Source of the DNA: Pseudomonas sp. Choline-02u-1
Lineage (GTDB): Bacteria; Pseudomonadota; Gammaproteobacteria; Pseudomonadales; Pseudomonadaceae
Length of the DNA stretch: 64,000 nucleotides
Assembly (NCBI RefSeq): GCF_002836515.1
Contig: NZ_PJBC01000012.1
Location: 1-64,000, forward strand
Direction: 5' to 3'
The notes below the pieces were generated by a model. The model was not told where the DNA came from. It searched no databases and saw nothing but the letters and a program-made list of their open reading frames with translations. This document shows positions 9,068 through 18,326 of the stretch, piece by piece. The first letter of the stretch is position 1. Each line of letters begins with the position of its first letter. A program made the position numbers and the translations under genes.

Positions 9068-10174
9068 ATGCTGCTTTCTCTCGAACCTCGTGGCCAGCAA
9101 TCGCGCGTGATGCTGTGGTGCTCGCCCTTATTGGCGGCGGTGCTGACCCTCGGCTGCGGCTCGCTGTTGTTCGTCGCGCTGGGCCACGACCCACTGCAAA
9201 CCTTGCACACCCTGCTGATCGCACCGGTCAGCGATTTGTATGGCGTGTCTGAATTGCTGGTCAAAGCGCTGCCGATTCTGCTCTGCGCACTCGGTCTGGC
9301 GGTGGCTTATCAGGCGCGGATATGGAACATCGGCGCCGAAGGTCAACTGCTGCTCGGCGCATTGGCCGGCAGTGCTTTGGCGGTGAATATTATCGATGTG
9401 CAAAGTCGCTGGGCGCTGGTGCTGATCCTGTTGACCGGCACCTTCGCCGGCGCCGCGTGGGCCGGACTCACCGCATGGCTGCGAACGCGCTTCAACGCCA
9501 ACGAAATCCTCACCAGCATCATGCTCAATTACATCGCGTTGAACCTGCTGCTGTTTTGCGTGCATGGCCCATTGAAAGATCCTGCGGGCTTCAATTTCCC
9601 CGAGTCGGCGATGTTCGGCGACGCCAGTCGCTTGCCACTGCTGCTGGAGGACGGCCGCGTGCACGCTGGGGTGTATTTCGCCCTGCTCGCGCTAGTGGCG
9701 GTGTGGGTGCTGTTGCAGAAAAGCTTTATCGGTTTCCAGATCAAAGTGCTGGGTCTGGACAAGCGTGCGGCAGGCTTCGTCGGCTTTCGCGAGAAACGCC
9801 TGATCTGGCTGGTGCTGTTGATCAGCGGTGGCCTGGCCGGGCTCGCCGGGGTCTGCGAAGTGACCGGACCGATTGGCCAACTGGTGCCGCAGGTGTCGCC
9901 AGGTTATGGCTACGCGGCCATTACCGTGGCGTTTCTCGGACGGTTGAATCCGATCGGCATTCTGTTCTCCAGTCTGCTGATGGCGCTGCTGTACATCGGC
10001 GGCGAGAGCGCGCAGATGTCGCTCAATCTGCCGCAGGCAATCACTCAATTATTTCAAGGCATGATGCTGTTTTTCCTGCTCGCCTGCGACGTGCTGATTC
10101 TCTATCGGCCACGCCTGAAACGGCGCTGGACCCGGCGCGCCTCGACCACTGCCGCAACCGCCGGAGCGCTGTGA
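9068..10174 (+). CDS. ABC transporter permease 1 (BmpA-linked nucleoside/purine uptake)
   Basis: A 368-residue inner-membrane permease of the branched-chain/ribose superfamily, YufP/NupP-like. About nine to ten hydrophobic segments are visible, with the conserved stretches WNIGAEGQLLLGALAGS and FNANEILTSIMLNYIAL that mark this family, and GLAGLAGVCEVTGPIGQL towards the C-terminus. It starts 13 bases after the ATPase stop, and its stop overlaps the start of the second permease by one base (TGATG), so the two are translationally coupled. Confidence 0.92.
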   Translation: MLLSLEPRGQQSRVMLWCSPLLAAVLTLGCGSLLFVALGHDPLQTLHTLLIAPVSDLYGVSELLVKALPILLCALGLAVAYQARIWNIGAEGQLLLGALAGSALAVNIIDVQSRWALVLILLTGTFAGAAWAGLTAWLRTRFNANEILTSIMLNYIALNLLLFCVHGPLKDPAGFNFPESAMFGDASRLPLLLEDGRVHAGVYFALLALVAVWVLLQKSFIGFQIKVLGLDKRAAGFVGFREKRLIWLVLLISGGLAGLAGVCEVTGPIGQLVPQVSPGYGYAAITVAFLGRLNPIGILFSSLLMALLYIGGESAQMSLNLPQAITQLFQGMMLFFLLACDVLILYRPRLKRRWTRRASTTAATAGAL

Positions 10175-11100
10175 TGGATATCGATCTGCTGAGCAACATT
10201 TTCTACGCCATGGTCCGCTGCGGCACGCCGCTGCTGCTGGTGGCGTTGGGTGAACTGATCTGCGAGAAAAGCGGCGTCCTCAATCTTGGCCAGGAAGGCA
10301 TGATGCTGTTCGGCGCGGTGATCGGTTTTATCGTCGCCCTCAACAGCGGCAACCTGTGGCTGGGCGTGCTGTTGGCGATGCTCGCCGGCATGCTGCTGTC
10401 GTCGCTGTTTGCCTTGGTCGCGCTGGTGTTCAACGCCAACCAGGTGGCAACCGGGTTGGCGTTGACGATTTTCGGTGTCGGGCTTTCGACCTTTGTCGGC
10501 GCGGCTTGGGTCGGTAAGCCGCTGGCGGGTTTCGAGCCATTGGCGATTCCCTATTTGAGTGAAATTCCGCTGCTGGGGCGGATGCTGTTTGCCCAGGATC
10601 TGCTGGTGTATCTGTCGTTCGCGCTGTTTGCGCTGGTGGCGTGGGTGATCATCAAAAGTCGTGTCGGGTTGATAATTCAGGCAGTCGGCGAGAACCCGGA
10701 TGCAGCGAGCGCAATGGGCGTGCCGGTGTTGACCGTGCGCACATTGGCGGTGCTGTTTGGCGGGGCGATGTCCGGGTTGGCGGGGGCGTATCTGTCGCTG
10801 GCCTATACGCCGATGTGGGCAGAAAACATGACCGCCGGCCGCGGCTGGATCGCCCTGGCGCTGGTGGTGTTTGCCAGCTGGCGCGTATGGCGATTGTTGC
10901 TCGGCGCGTATCTGTTCGGCCTTGCCAGCATCCTGCATTTGGTGGCGCAGGGATTGGGGTTGGCGATTCCTTCGAGCCTGCTGGCGATGCTGCCGTATGT
11001 GGCAACGATCGTAGTGCTGGTGTTGCTGTCCCGCGATGCCGTGCGCACACGACTGTATGCGCCGGTGTCGTTGGGGCAGCCTTGGCAATCGGGGCATTAA
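10174..11100 (+). CDS. ABC transporter permease 2 (BmpA-linked nucleoside/purine uptake)
   Basis: A 308-residue permease partner, YufQ/NupQ-like. The start is set by the TGATG overlap with permease 1; the reading frame is open for much longer upstream, but that part is antisense-quality sequence inside permease 1. Family marks include LICEKSGVLNLGQEGMMLFGA, split as CEKSGVLNLGQEG, and the C-terminal GRGWIALALVVFASWRVWRL. It forms a heterodimeric channel with permease 1. Confidence 0.92.
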   Translation: MDIDLLSNIFYAMVRCGTPLLLVALGELICEKSGVLNLGQEGMMLFGAVIGFIVALNSGNLWLGVLLAMLAGMLLSSLFALVALVFNANQVATGLALTIFGVGLSTFVGAAWVGKPLAGFEPLAIPYLSEIPLLGRMLFAQDLLVYLSFALFALVAWVIIKSRVGLIIQAVGENPDAASAMGVPVLTVRTLAVLFGGAMSGLAGAYLSLAYTPMWAENMTAGRGWIALALVVFASWRVWRLLLGAYLFGLASILHLVAQGLGLAIPSSLLAMLPYVATIVVLVLLSRDAVRTRLYAPVSLGQPWQSGH

Positions 11101-11248
11101 GAGGTGAATTCGCTGGCCTCTTCGCGAGCAAGCACGGCAAGGGCTGGGGTATGCTCCGGTCGCTGCCTCTTTTGCGCCGGACGTTGCAACTTCGGCGCGG
11201 GCAGGTCGGTCCACTGAATCCTGAACGTTGACTATCAAGGTACCCATC

Positions 11249-11935
11249 ATGTCTCAGGCAAAAAACGCACTGATCATCGGCGCCTCCCGGGGCCTGGGCC
11301 TCGGTCTGGTGAAGACCCTGCTGGCCGACGGCTGGCAAGTCACTGCTACCGTGCGCAATCCTGCCAATGCCGATGCGCTTCAAGCATTAGGCAAAGTGCG
11401 CATCGAGAAGCTCGACATGGACGACCAGCAAGCGGTGATCGCTCTGAGCCAGAAACTCAAGGGCGAAACCTTCGATCTGTTGTTCGTCAACGCCGGGGTC
11501 AAAGGCCCGGAAGTACAGACGCCGGGCGGCGCGACCCTGGCCGAAGTCGGACAGCTGTTTTTCACCAACGCGGTGGCGCCGATCAATCTGGCCCAGCGTT
11601 TCGTCGGGCAGATCCGCGACGGCAGCGGCGTGCTGGCGTTCATGAGTTCGGTGCTCGGCAGCGTGACCATGCCCGACGCGCCGGAACTGGCACTGTACAA
11701 GGCGAGCAAGGCGGCGCTGAATTCCATGACCAACAGTTTCGTCACGCAACTGGGCGAGCAGAAACTGACCGTGCTGTCGTTGCACCCGGGCTGGGTGAAG
11801 ACCGACATGGGTGGCGAAGGCGCCGATCTCGACGTCGACACCAGCACCCGCGGGCTGATCGATCAGGTCAATGCGTTTACCGGCAAGGGCGGGCATCACT
11901 TCGTCAACTACAAAGGTGAAACGATTCCCTGGTAA
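11249..11935 (+). CDS. Short-chain dehydrogenase/reductase (CsgA/YciK-like)
   Basis: A 228-residue classical SDR. It has the nucleotide site GASRGLGLGL near residue 12, the motif LFVNAGVKG (NAG), the catalytic serine in LAFMSSVLGS, and the YxxxK pair in LALYKASKAALNS. The start ATG 11249 follows AAGG; an in-frame ATG at 11228 is less well placed. The substrate is not predictable from the sequence. It is the next gene after the ABC transporter but 148 bases away, and may have its own promoter. Confidence 0.85.
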   Translation: MSQAKNALIIGASRGLGLGLVKTLLADGWQVTATVRNPANADALQALGKVRIEKLDMDDQQAVIALSQKLKGETFDLLFVNAGVKGPEVQTPGGATLAEVGQLFFTNAVAPINLAQRFVGQIRDGSGVLAFMSSVLGSVTMPDAPELALYKASKAALNSMTNSFVTQLGEQKLTVLSLHPGWVKTDMGGEGADLDVDTSTRGLIDQVNAFTGKGGHHFVNYKGETIPW

Positions 11936-11950
11936 TCCCACGAATTCCAA

Positions 11951-12040
11951 TGTGGGAGCGGGCTTGCTCGCGAAGGCGGTGTATCAGGCATAAATGCGCT
12001 GGCTGACACAACGCCTTCGCGAGCAAGCCCGCTCCCACAG
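11951..12040. repeat. Inverted pair of REP elements (GAGCAAGCCCGCTCCCAC type)
   Basis: Facing copies of GTGGGAGCGGGCTTGCTCGC around a 35-base spacer. It lies 15 bases after the SDR stop and could fold into a long hairpin at the end of that transcript. Confidence 0.88.
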
Positions 12041-12191
12041 GGGATGATGGGGTGTCTGTCGGGTGGCGCTTGCCCGGCGCTGCGATTTGTTTGAAACTGC
12101 GCGCCTCGTCCTTCGCGGCGACCCTGGATCAGCAGACAGGGCAACACTGAGCTGGCAACCCTGAACCCGATTTTCAGAGGAGCCGGCCACA

Positions 12192-13550
12192 ATGCCTGCG
12201 ACCCGTACCTGGTTAAAAAATCCCCTCGCCATTTTCACCTCCAACGAGCTTGATGCCCGTGGCGGTCTAGTCGTGCAAGACGGTGTCATCGTCGAAGTGC
12301 TCGCTGCCGGTCAGCAGCCGTCGGCGCCGTGCAATGAAGTGTTCGAAGCCCGCGAGCATGTGATCCTGCCGGGCCTGATCAACACTCACCATCACTTCTA
12401 TCAAACCCTGACCCGCGCCTGGGCGCCGGTGGTCAATCAGCCGCTGTTCCCGTGGCTGAAAACCCTGTACCCGGTATGGGCGCGGCTGACCCCGGAAAAA
12501 CTCGCCCTCGCCACCAAAGTGGCGCTGGCCGAATTGCTGCTCTCAGGTTGCACCACCGCTGCCGACCATCACTATCTGTTCCCGGACGGTCTGGAAAACG
12601 CCATCGACGTGCAGGTCGAAACGGTGCGTGAACTGGGTATGCGCGCCATGCTCACGCGCGGCTCGATGAGCCTTGGCGAGAAGGACGGCGGCCTGCCTCC
12701 GCAACAAACGGTGCAGGAAGGTCAGGTGATCCTTGATGACAGCCAGCGGCTGATTCACGAGTACCACGAGCGTGGCGACGGCGCGCAGATCCAGATCGCT
12801 CTGGCGCCGTGTTCACCGTTTTCGGTGACTCCGCAAATCATGTCGGCCAGCGCTGATCTGGCGAACACGCTGGATGTGCGTCTGCACACCCACCTCGCAG
12901 AAACCCTCGATGAAGAGGACTTCTGCCTGCAGCGTTTCGGTCTGCGCACCGTCGACTATCTGGACAGCGTCGGCTGGCTCGGCCCGCGTACCTGGCTGGC
13001 CCACGGCATCCATTTCAACCCCGACGAAATCGCCCGCCTCGGCCAGGCCGGTACCGGCATCTGCCATTGCCCAAGCTCGAACATGCGTCTGGCGTCCGGC
13101 ATCTGCCCGAGCATTGAGCTGACCGACGCCGGCGCGCTGTTCGGTCTTGGCGTCGACGGTTCGGCGTCCAACGATGCCTCGAACATGATCCTCGAAGCGC
13201 GTCAGGCCCTGTACATCCAGCGCCTGCGTTACGGTGCCGAAAAAATCACCCCGGAGCGCGTGCTGGGCTGGGCGACCAAGGGTTCGGCGAGCCTGCTCGG
13301 TCGTACCGATATCGGCGAAATCGCGGTCGGCAAACAGGCGGATCTGGCGTTGTTCAAGCTTGATGAACTGCGCTTCTCCGGTAGCCACGATCCGATTTCG
13401 GCACTGCTGCTCTGCGGCGCCGATCGGGCCGATCGGGTGATGATCGGTGGCAAGTGGCGTGTGGTTGATGGACAGGTTGAAGGGTTGGACCTGAAAGGTC
13501 TGATTGCCGATCACAGCCAGGCGGCTCGGCAGTTGATTGCCGGAAGCTGA
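12192..13550 (+). CDS. 8-oxoguanine deaminase (amidohydrolase superfamily)
   Basis: A 452-residue metal-dependent deaminase matching the family of PA0142 of P. aeruginosa, which was shown to deaminate 8-oxoguanine to urate; guanine deaminases are related. Metal and catalytic residues are seen in INTHHHFYQTLTRAW near residue 67, LHTHLAETLDEE near 230 (His plus catalytic Glu), LAHGIHF near 268 and GLGVDGSASND near 321 (Asp). The start has AGAGGAG 11 bases upstream. It belongs with the purine uptake and adenine deaminase genes. Specificity for 8-oxoguanine over guanine, isocytosine or S-adenosylhomocysteine analogues rests on family resemblance. Confidence 0.87.
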   Translation: MPATRTWLKNPLAIFTSNELDARGGLVVQDGVIVEVLAAGQQPSAPCNEVFEAREHVILPGLINTHHHFYQTLTRAWAPVVNQPLFPWLKTLYPVWARLTPEKLALATKVALAELLLSGCTTAADHHYLFPDGLENAIDVQVETVRELGMRAMLTRGSMSLGEKDGGLPPQQTVQEGQVILDDSQRLIHEYHERGDGAQIQIALAPCSPFSVTPQIMSASADLANTLDVRLHTHLAETLDEEDFCLQRFGLRTVDYLDSVGWLGPRTWLAHGIHFNPDEIARLGQAGTGICHCPSSNMRLASGICPSIELTDAGALFGLGVDGSASNDASNMILEARQALYIQRLRYGAEKITPERVLGWATKGSASLLGRTDIGEIAVGKQADLALFKLDELRFSGSHDPISALLLCGADRADRVMIGGKWRVVDGQVEGLDLKGLIADHSQAARQLIAGS

Positions 13551-13566
13551 TCCAAGCAACAATCCC

Positions 13567-13656
13567 TGTGGGAGCGGGCTTGCTCGCGAAGGCGTCGTGT
13601 CAGTCGGCATTGAATTGCCTGACACGCCGCCTTCGCGAGCAAGCCCGCTCCCACAG
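13567..13656. repeat. Inverted pair of REP elements (GAGCAAGCCCGCTCCCAC type)
   Basis: Two facing copies fill the gap between the convergent deaminase and ion antiporter genes. No T-run follows either side. Confidence 0.88.
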
Positions 13657-13673
13657 TTGGTTTTGTGCTGGGC

Positions 13674-14765
13674 TTAAAGGCCCAGCATGGACAGCATGAT
13701 AAACGTGGCGAACAGCACAAAGTGCGTCATGCCCTCGATAGCGTTGGTTTCGCCGTCATTGAGATTGATGGCGCTGACGATCAGGGTGATGAAGATCATC
13801 ACTGTCTGCACCGGGGTCATTGCCATTTGAAACGGCTGGCCGGTGTACAACGCCATCGCTTCCATCACCGGCACGGTGAGAATCACCGTCGACAGTGACG
13901 CGCCCATCGCGATGTTGACCACCGATTGCATGCGATTGGCCAAGGCTGCACGCAACGCGGTCAGAATCTCCGGCGCCGCCGAAATCGCCGCCACCAGAAT
14001 CGCCGTGATCACTGGCGGCGCGCCCGTCCCTTCCAAGCCAACATCCAGGGTCTTGGACATCACCTCGGCCAGTGCGCCGATGATCACCACCCCCGACACC
14101 AGAATGCCGATCGACAATGCCAGGCTGACCGGTTTCGGCTCCTGCTCAACCGGCTCTTTCCGCCGGCGTTTGTCCGGGTAGCTGTAGCTGAAAAAGTAAC
14201 TGTGCGGGCCGACCTGCATGCGCAGGAACAGCGCGTAGAGCACCATCATCGCGCCAATGGTAAAGGCCGAATACATCTTCCAGTTGGCCTCGGGAATGAA
14301 CTCCGGCACCACCATCGACACGCCCATCGCCGTCAGAATCATCACGCTGTAGCTGCGCGCCGAGTCGTCGTTGTAGGACTGCTCGCCGTGTTTGATCCCG
14401 CCCATCAAAGCGGCGAGGCCGAGGATGCCGTTGATGTCGAGCATCACCGCTGAATAAATCGTGTCGCGCACCAGCGTTGCCGAGGCCTCGTTGCTCATCA
14501 TGATCGCCAGGATCACCACTTCGACGAGCACCGCCGAGAGCGTGAGGATCATCGTGCCGTAGGGGTCGCCAACCTTTTCCGCGAGCAGTTCGGCGTGATG
14601 AGCGACACGCATCGAGGCGGCGACGATGAAGGCGATCAGCAGCAGACCGCCGACCAACCCGACAATCTGGCCGCTGTGCAGCAGCCAGTGTTCCAGTGGA
14701 TAAGCGACGCACGCGGCAAGGACTGCCAGCAGCAGGAAGCTTTCTTGTTTGAGGATCGAGAGCAT
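13674..14765 (-). CDS. Calcium/proton antiporter, ChaA / y4hA type
   Basis: A 363-residue membrane protein of the CaCA exchanger superfamily. Two homologous halves each carry an alpha repeat: VGDPYGTMILTLSAVLVEVV with SNEAS nearby in the N-half, and TAILVAAISAAPEILTALRA with ANRMQSVVNIAMGAS in the C-half. The acidic residues in these repeats bind the cation. About eleven hydrophobic segments are seen. It is on the opposite strand to the purine genes and appears functionally unrelated. Confidence 0.87.
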   Translation of the reverse strand: MLSILKQESFLLLAVLAACVAYPLEHWLLHSGQIVGLVGGLLLIAFIVAASMRVAHHAELLAEKVGDPYGTMILTLSAVLVEVVILAIMMSNEASATLVRDTIYSAVMLDINGILGLAALMGGIKHGEQSYNDDSARSYSVMILTAMGVSMVVPEFIPEANWKMYSAFTIGAMMVLYALFLRMQVGPHSYFFSYSYPDKRRRKEPVEQEPKPVSLALSIGILVSGVVIIGALAEVMSKTLDVGLEGTGAPPVITAILVAAISAAPEILTALRAALANRMQSVVNIAMGASLSTVILTVPVMEAMALYTGQPFQMAMTPVQTVMIFITLIVSAINLNDGETNAIEGMTHFVLFATFIMLSMLGL

Positions 14766-14898
14766 GACGGGCCTTTTGCCGAAAAGAGCTGATGAAGCTA
14801 CTGACTGCCGGGCGGCGCTAACGTTTCGTTACATCTTTGCGCACCAACCCATGGCAAGCGCACGCTGACTTGCACTGCGTTGGTTCCAACGCTGAAAA

Positions 14899-14964
14899 GA
14901 TCGCAGCCTTCGGCAGCTCCTACAGGTTCGCATTTCCATGTAGGAGCTGCCGAAGGCTGCGATC
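14899..14964. repeat. Inverted pair of REP elements (TTCGGCAGCTCC type)
   Basis: Perfect facing copies, 14899-14923 and 14940-14964, separated by 16 bases and followed by TTTTTG. The whole would form a strong hairpin within the 5' region of the BMP-type binding protein gene. Confidence 0.9.
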
Positions 14965-15038
14965 TTTTTGTTTGTTGTCCTGTTGGTCAGCAATTTGCAT
15001 TGGCCCTGAGCACACACAACAAAATGGAGTTCGGGTTC

Positions 15039-16112
15039 ATGCCAATACGTCCGCTGCACAAATTGCTGTATGCCGCCATCGGTCTGGGAATCAGCCTGAG
15101 CGCCAGCGCTGCCGATCCGCTGAAGGTCGGTTTCGTCTACATCGGCCCGATCGGTGACCACGGCTGGACGTATCAGCACGAACAGGGGCGCAAGGCGCTG
15201 GCGGAGAAATTCGGCACGCAGATCACCACCAACTACGTGGAAAACGTCGCCGAGGGCGCCGACGCCGAGCGGGTGATCCGCAACATGGCCAAGGACAAAT
15301 ATGACCTGATCTTCACCACGTCTTTCGGCTACATGAACCCGACAGTGAAAGTCGCCAGGCAATTTCCCAAGGTGACGTTCGAGCACGCCACCGGCTACAA
15401 GCAGGACAAGAACCTCGGCACTTATCTGGCACGCACTTACGAGGGGCGCTACGTCAGCGGATTTCTCGCGGCGAAGATGACCAAAACCAGGAAGATCGGC
15501 TACGTCGCCTCGTTCCCGATTCCGGAAGTAATCCGCGACATCAACGCCATCCAGCTGGCCTTGAACAAGTACAACCCTGGCACCGAAATCAAAGTGGTGT
15601 GGGTCAACTCCTGGTTCGACCCGGGGAAGGAAGCCGATGCCGCCAACGCGCTGATCGATCAGGGCGTCGACGTGGTGTTCCAGCACACCGACAGCCCGGC
15701 GCCGATTCAGGCTGCCGAACGGCGGGGGGTGTATGCCGTGGGTTACGCCTCGGACATGGCCCACTTTGGCCCGAAAGCGGTGCTGACCTCGATCGTCAAT
15801 GACTGGGCGCCGCACTACATTCAGGCGACGCAGAGCGTGATCGACCACACCTGGAAACCCCAGGATTACTGGGGCGGGCTGAAGGAAGGCACGGTGCAAC
15901 TGCCGATCAGCGACCTGGTGCCAGCGCCGGTGAAAGCCGAGGCCGAGCAGTTGATCGCTGACATCAAGAGCGGCACGTTGCAGCCGTTCACCGGGCCGAT
16001 CAAGGATCAGGCAGGCACAGAGAAAATCCCGGCAGGCGTGAGCGCCACCAACGCGGAACTGGCGTCGATGAATTATTACGTTGAGGGCATGAAGGCAGAG
16101 ATGCCTAAGTAA
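15039..16112 (+). CDS. BMP-family ABC transporter substrate-binding protein (purine nucleoside type)
   Basis: A 357-residue periplasmic protein with a Sec signal peptide (LLYAAIGLGISLSASAA, cleavage near residue 24). It is of the BMP/PnrA/Med family that binds nucleosides or purines. Family marks are VGFVYIGPIGDHGWTYQHEQG, FTTSFGYMNP, HATGYK, and GRYVSGFLAAKMTK. The start at 15039 has GGAG eight bases upstream; ATG 15024 is the alternative. It is probably the binding subunit for the ABC genes at 7507-11100. No lipobox is present, unlike Gram-positive BMP lipoproteins. Confidence 0.9.
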   Translation: MPIRPLHKLLYAAIGLGISLSASAADPLKVGFVYIGPIGDHGWTYQHEQGRKALAEKFGTQITTNYVENVAEGADAERVIRNMAKDKYDLIFTTSFGYMNPTVKVARQFPKVTFEHATGYKQDKNLGTYLARTYEGRYVSGFLAAKMTKTRKIGYVASFPIPEVIRDINAIQLALNKYNPGTEIKVVWVNSWFDPGKEADAANALIDQGVDVVFQHTDSPAPIQAAERRGVYAVGYASDMAHFGPKAVLTSIVNDWAPHYIQATQSVIDHTWKPQDYWGGLKEGTVQLPISDLVPAPVKAEAEQLIADIKSGTLQPFTGPIKDQAGTEKIPAGVSATNAELASMNYYVEGMKAEMPK

Positions 16113-16132
16113 CTTTCAAAAAATACACCGCC

Positions 16133-16225
16133 CCTGTGGGAGCTGGCTTGCCAGCGATGAGGCCTTCACATTCAACATCATTGTTGCCAGTTGGATCGCC
16201 ATCGCTGGCAAGCCAGCTCCCACGG
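16133..16225. repeat. Inverted repeat pair, TTGCCAGCGATG REP variant
   Basis: Facing copies of GTGGGAGCTGGCTTGCCAGC with a spacer of about 40 bases, followed directly by TTTTTT. It is a third REP variety in the window and may act as terminator between the binding protein and oxygenase genes. Confidence 0.85.
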
Positions 16226-16268
16226 TTTTTTCGGTGTTCTCATGTTTGCGTTTCTTCAGGACCAGTGC

Positions 16269-17234
16269 ATGAACAGTCTCCCCATCATCGACATCAGCCC
16301 GCTCTACAGCGCCGACGAGAATGCCTGGCCCGCCGTGGCCGGGCAGATCGACCAAGCCTGCCGCGAGTGGGGCTTTTTCTATATCAAGGGCCATCCGATC
16401 TCGGCGCAACGCATCGACGCCCTGCTCGATCACGCCCAGCGCTTCTTCGCCCTGCCTGCGGCACAAAAACTCGAAATCGACATCACCCAAACCCGCCACC
16501 ATCGCGGCTACGGAGCGATTGCCACCGAGCAACTGGACCCGGACAAACCCAGTGATCTGAAAGAAACCTTCGACATGGGCCTGCACTTGCCGGCCGAGCA
16601 TCCCGAGGTGCTCGCGGAAAAACCTTTGCGAGGCCCCAATCGTCATCCGGCGCAACCCGGCTGGGCAGCGCTGATGGAGCAGCATTACCTCGACATGCAG
16701 GCGCTGGCGCAAACCCTGTTGCGGGCGATGACCCTAGCGCTGGGCATCGAGCGCGACTTCTTCGATACGCGATTTGTCGAGCCGGTCAGCGTGTTGCGCA
16801 TGATCCATTATCCGCCGCGCCACACCGCCAGTTGCGCCGAGCAGCAAGGCGCCGGCGCCCACACCGATTACGGCTGCATCACCCTGCTTTATCAGGACAG
16901 CGCCGGCGGCCTGCAGGTGAAGAACGTCAAAGGTGAATGGATCGACGCGCCACCTATCGAGGGCACTTTTGTGGTCAACCTCGGCGACATGATGGCGCGC
17001 TGGAGCAACGACCGTTATCGCTCGACACCGCACCGGGTGATCAGCCCGCTGGGTGTCGACCGCTATTCAATGCCGTTCTTCGCCGAACCGCATCCGGACA
17101 CGCGCATTGAATGCCTGCCTGGTTGTCAGGACGCACAGCACCCGGCGAAATATCCGACGACCACCTGCGCTGAGTTCCTGCTATCGCGCTTCGCCGATAC
17201 CTACGCCTATCGCCGCGAACAAGCAGCGGTTTAA
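16269..17234 (+). CDS. Isopenicillin N synthase-family Fe(II) oxygenase, substrate unknown
   Basis: A 321-residue 2-oxoglutarate/Fe(II)-dependent oxygenase of the isopenicillin N synthase family. The iron triad is visible as HTDYG near residue 198 (H-x-D) and HRVISP near residue 255, and the cosubstrate site as RYSMPFF near residue 264. The N-terminal DIOX_N part runs over IDQACREWGFFYIKGH. It is the PA0147-type gene and sits between the purine-binding protein and adenine deaminase, so oxidation of a purine or its breakdown product is a reasonable but unproven role. The start ATG 16269 follows AGGA; an in-frame ATG at 16191 lies inside the preceding REP and is rejected. Confidence 0.88.
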   Translation: MNSLPIIDISPLYSADENAWPAVAGQIDQACREWGFFYIKGHPISAQRIDALLDHAQRFFALPAAQKLEIDITQTRHHRGYGAIATEQLDPDKPSDLKETFDMGLHLPAEHPEVLAEKPLRGPNRHPAQPGWAALMEQHYLDMQALAQTLLRAMTLALGIERDFFDTRFVEPVSVLRMIHYPPRHTASCAEQQGAGAHTDYGCITLLYQDSAGGLQVKNVKGEWIDAPPIEGTFVVNLGDMMARWSNDRYRSTPHRVISPLGVDRYSMPFFAEPHPDTRIECLPGCQDAQHPAKYPTTTCAEFLLSRFADTYAYRREQAAV

Positions 17235-17305
17235 TCAATCAGCTGGTCAGGTTTTGCCAATTGTTGCGGCCGGCCTCTGTAGAATGCCGGCATTGCACCT
17301 GATGA

Positions 17306-18268
<963 letters not shown>

Positions 18269-18282
18269 GTAACATCGCAAAA

Positions 18283-18318
18283 CCAATGTGGGAGCGAGCT
18301 TGCTCGCTCCCACATTGG
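18283..18318. terminator. Perfect 16-base-pair palindrome between convergent genes
   Basis: Arms CCAATGTGGGAGCGAG and CTCGCTCCCACATTGG with the loop CTTG. It sits in the 58-base gap between the convergent adenine deaminase and MFS genes. The core is REP-derived, but the arms are extended and perfectly matched, so it probably acts as a two-way terminator or stabilising hairpin. There is no T-run. Confidence 0.6.
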
Positions 18319-18326
18319 TTCAGGGT

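Noticed and set aside
9322..10173. Upstream extension of permease 2 within permease 1
   Set aside because: Arg-rich shifted-frame translation; the TGATG overlap defines the start.
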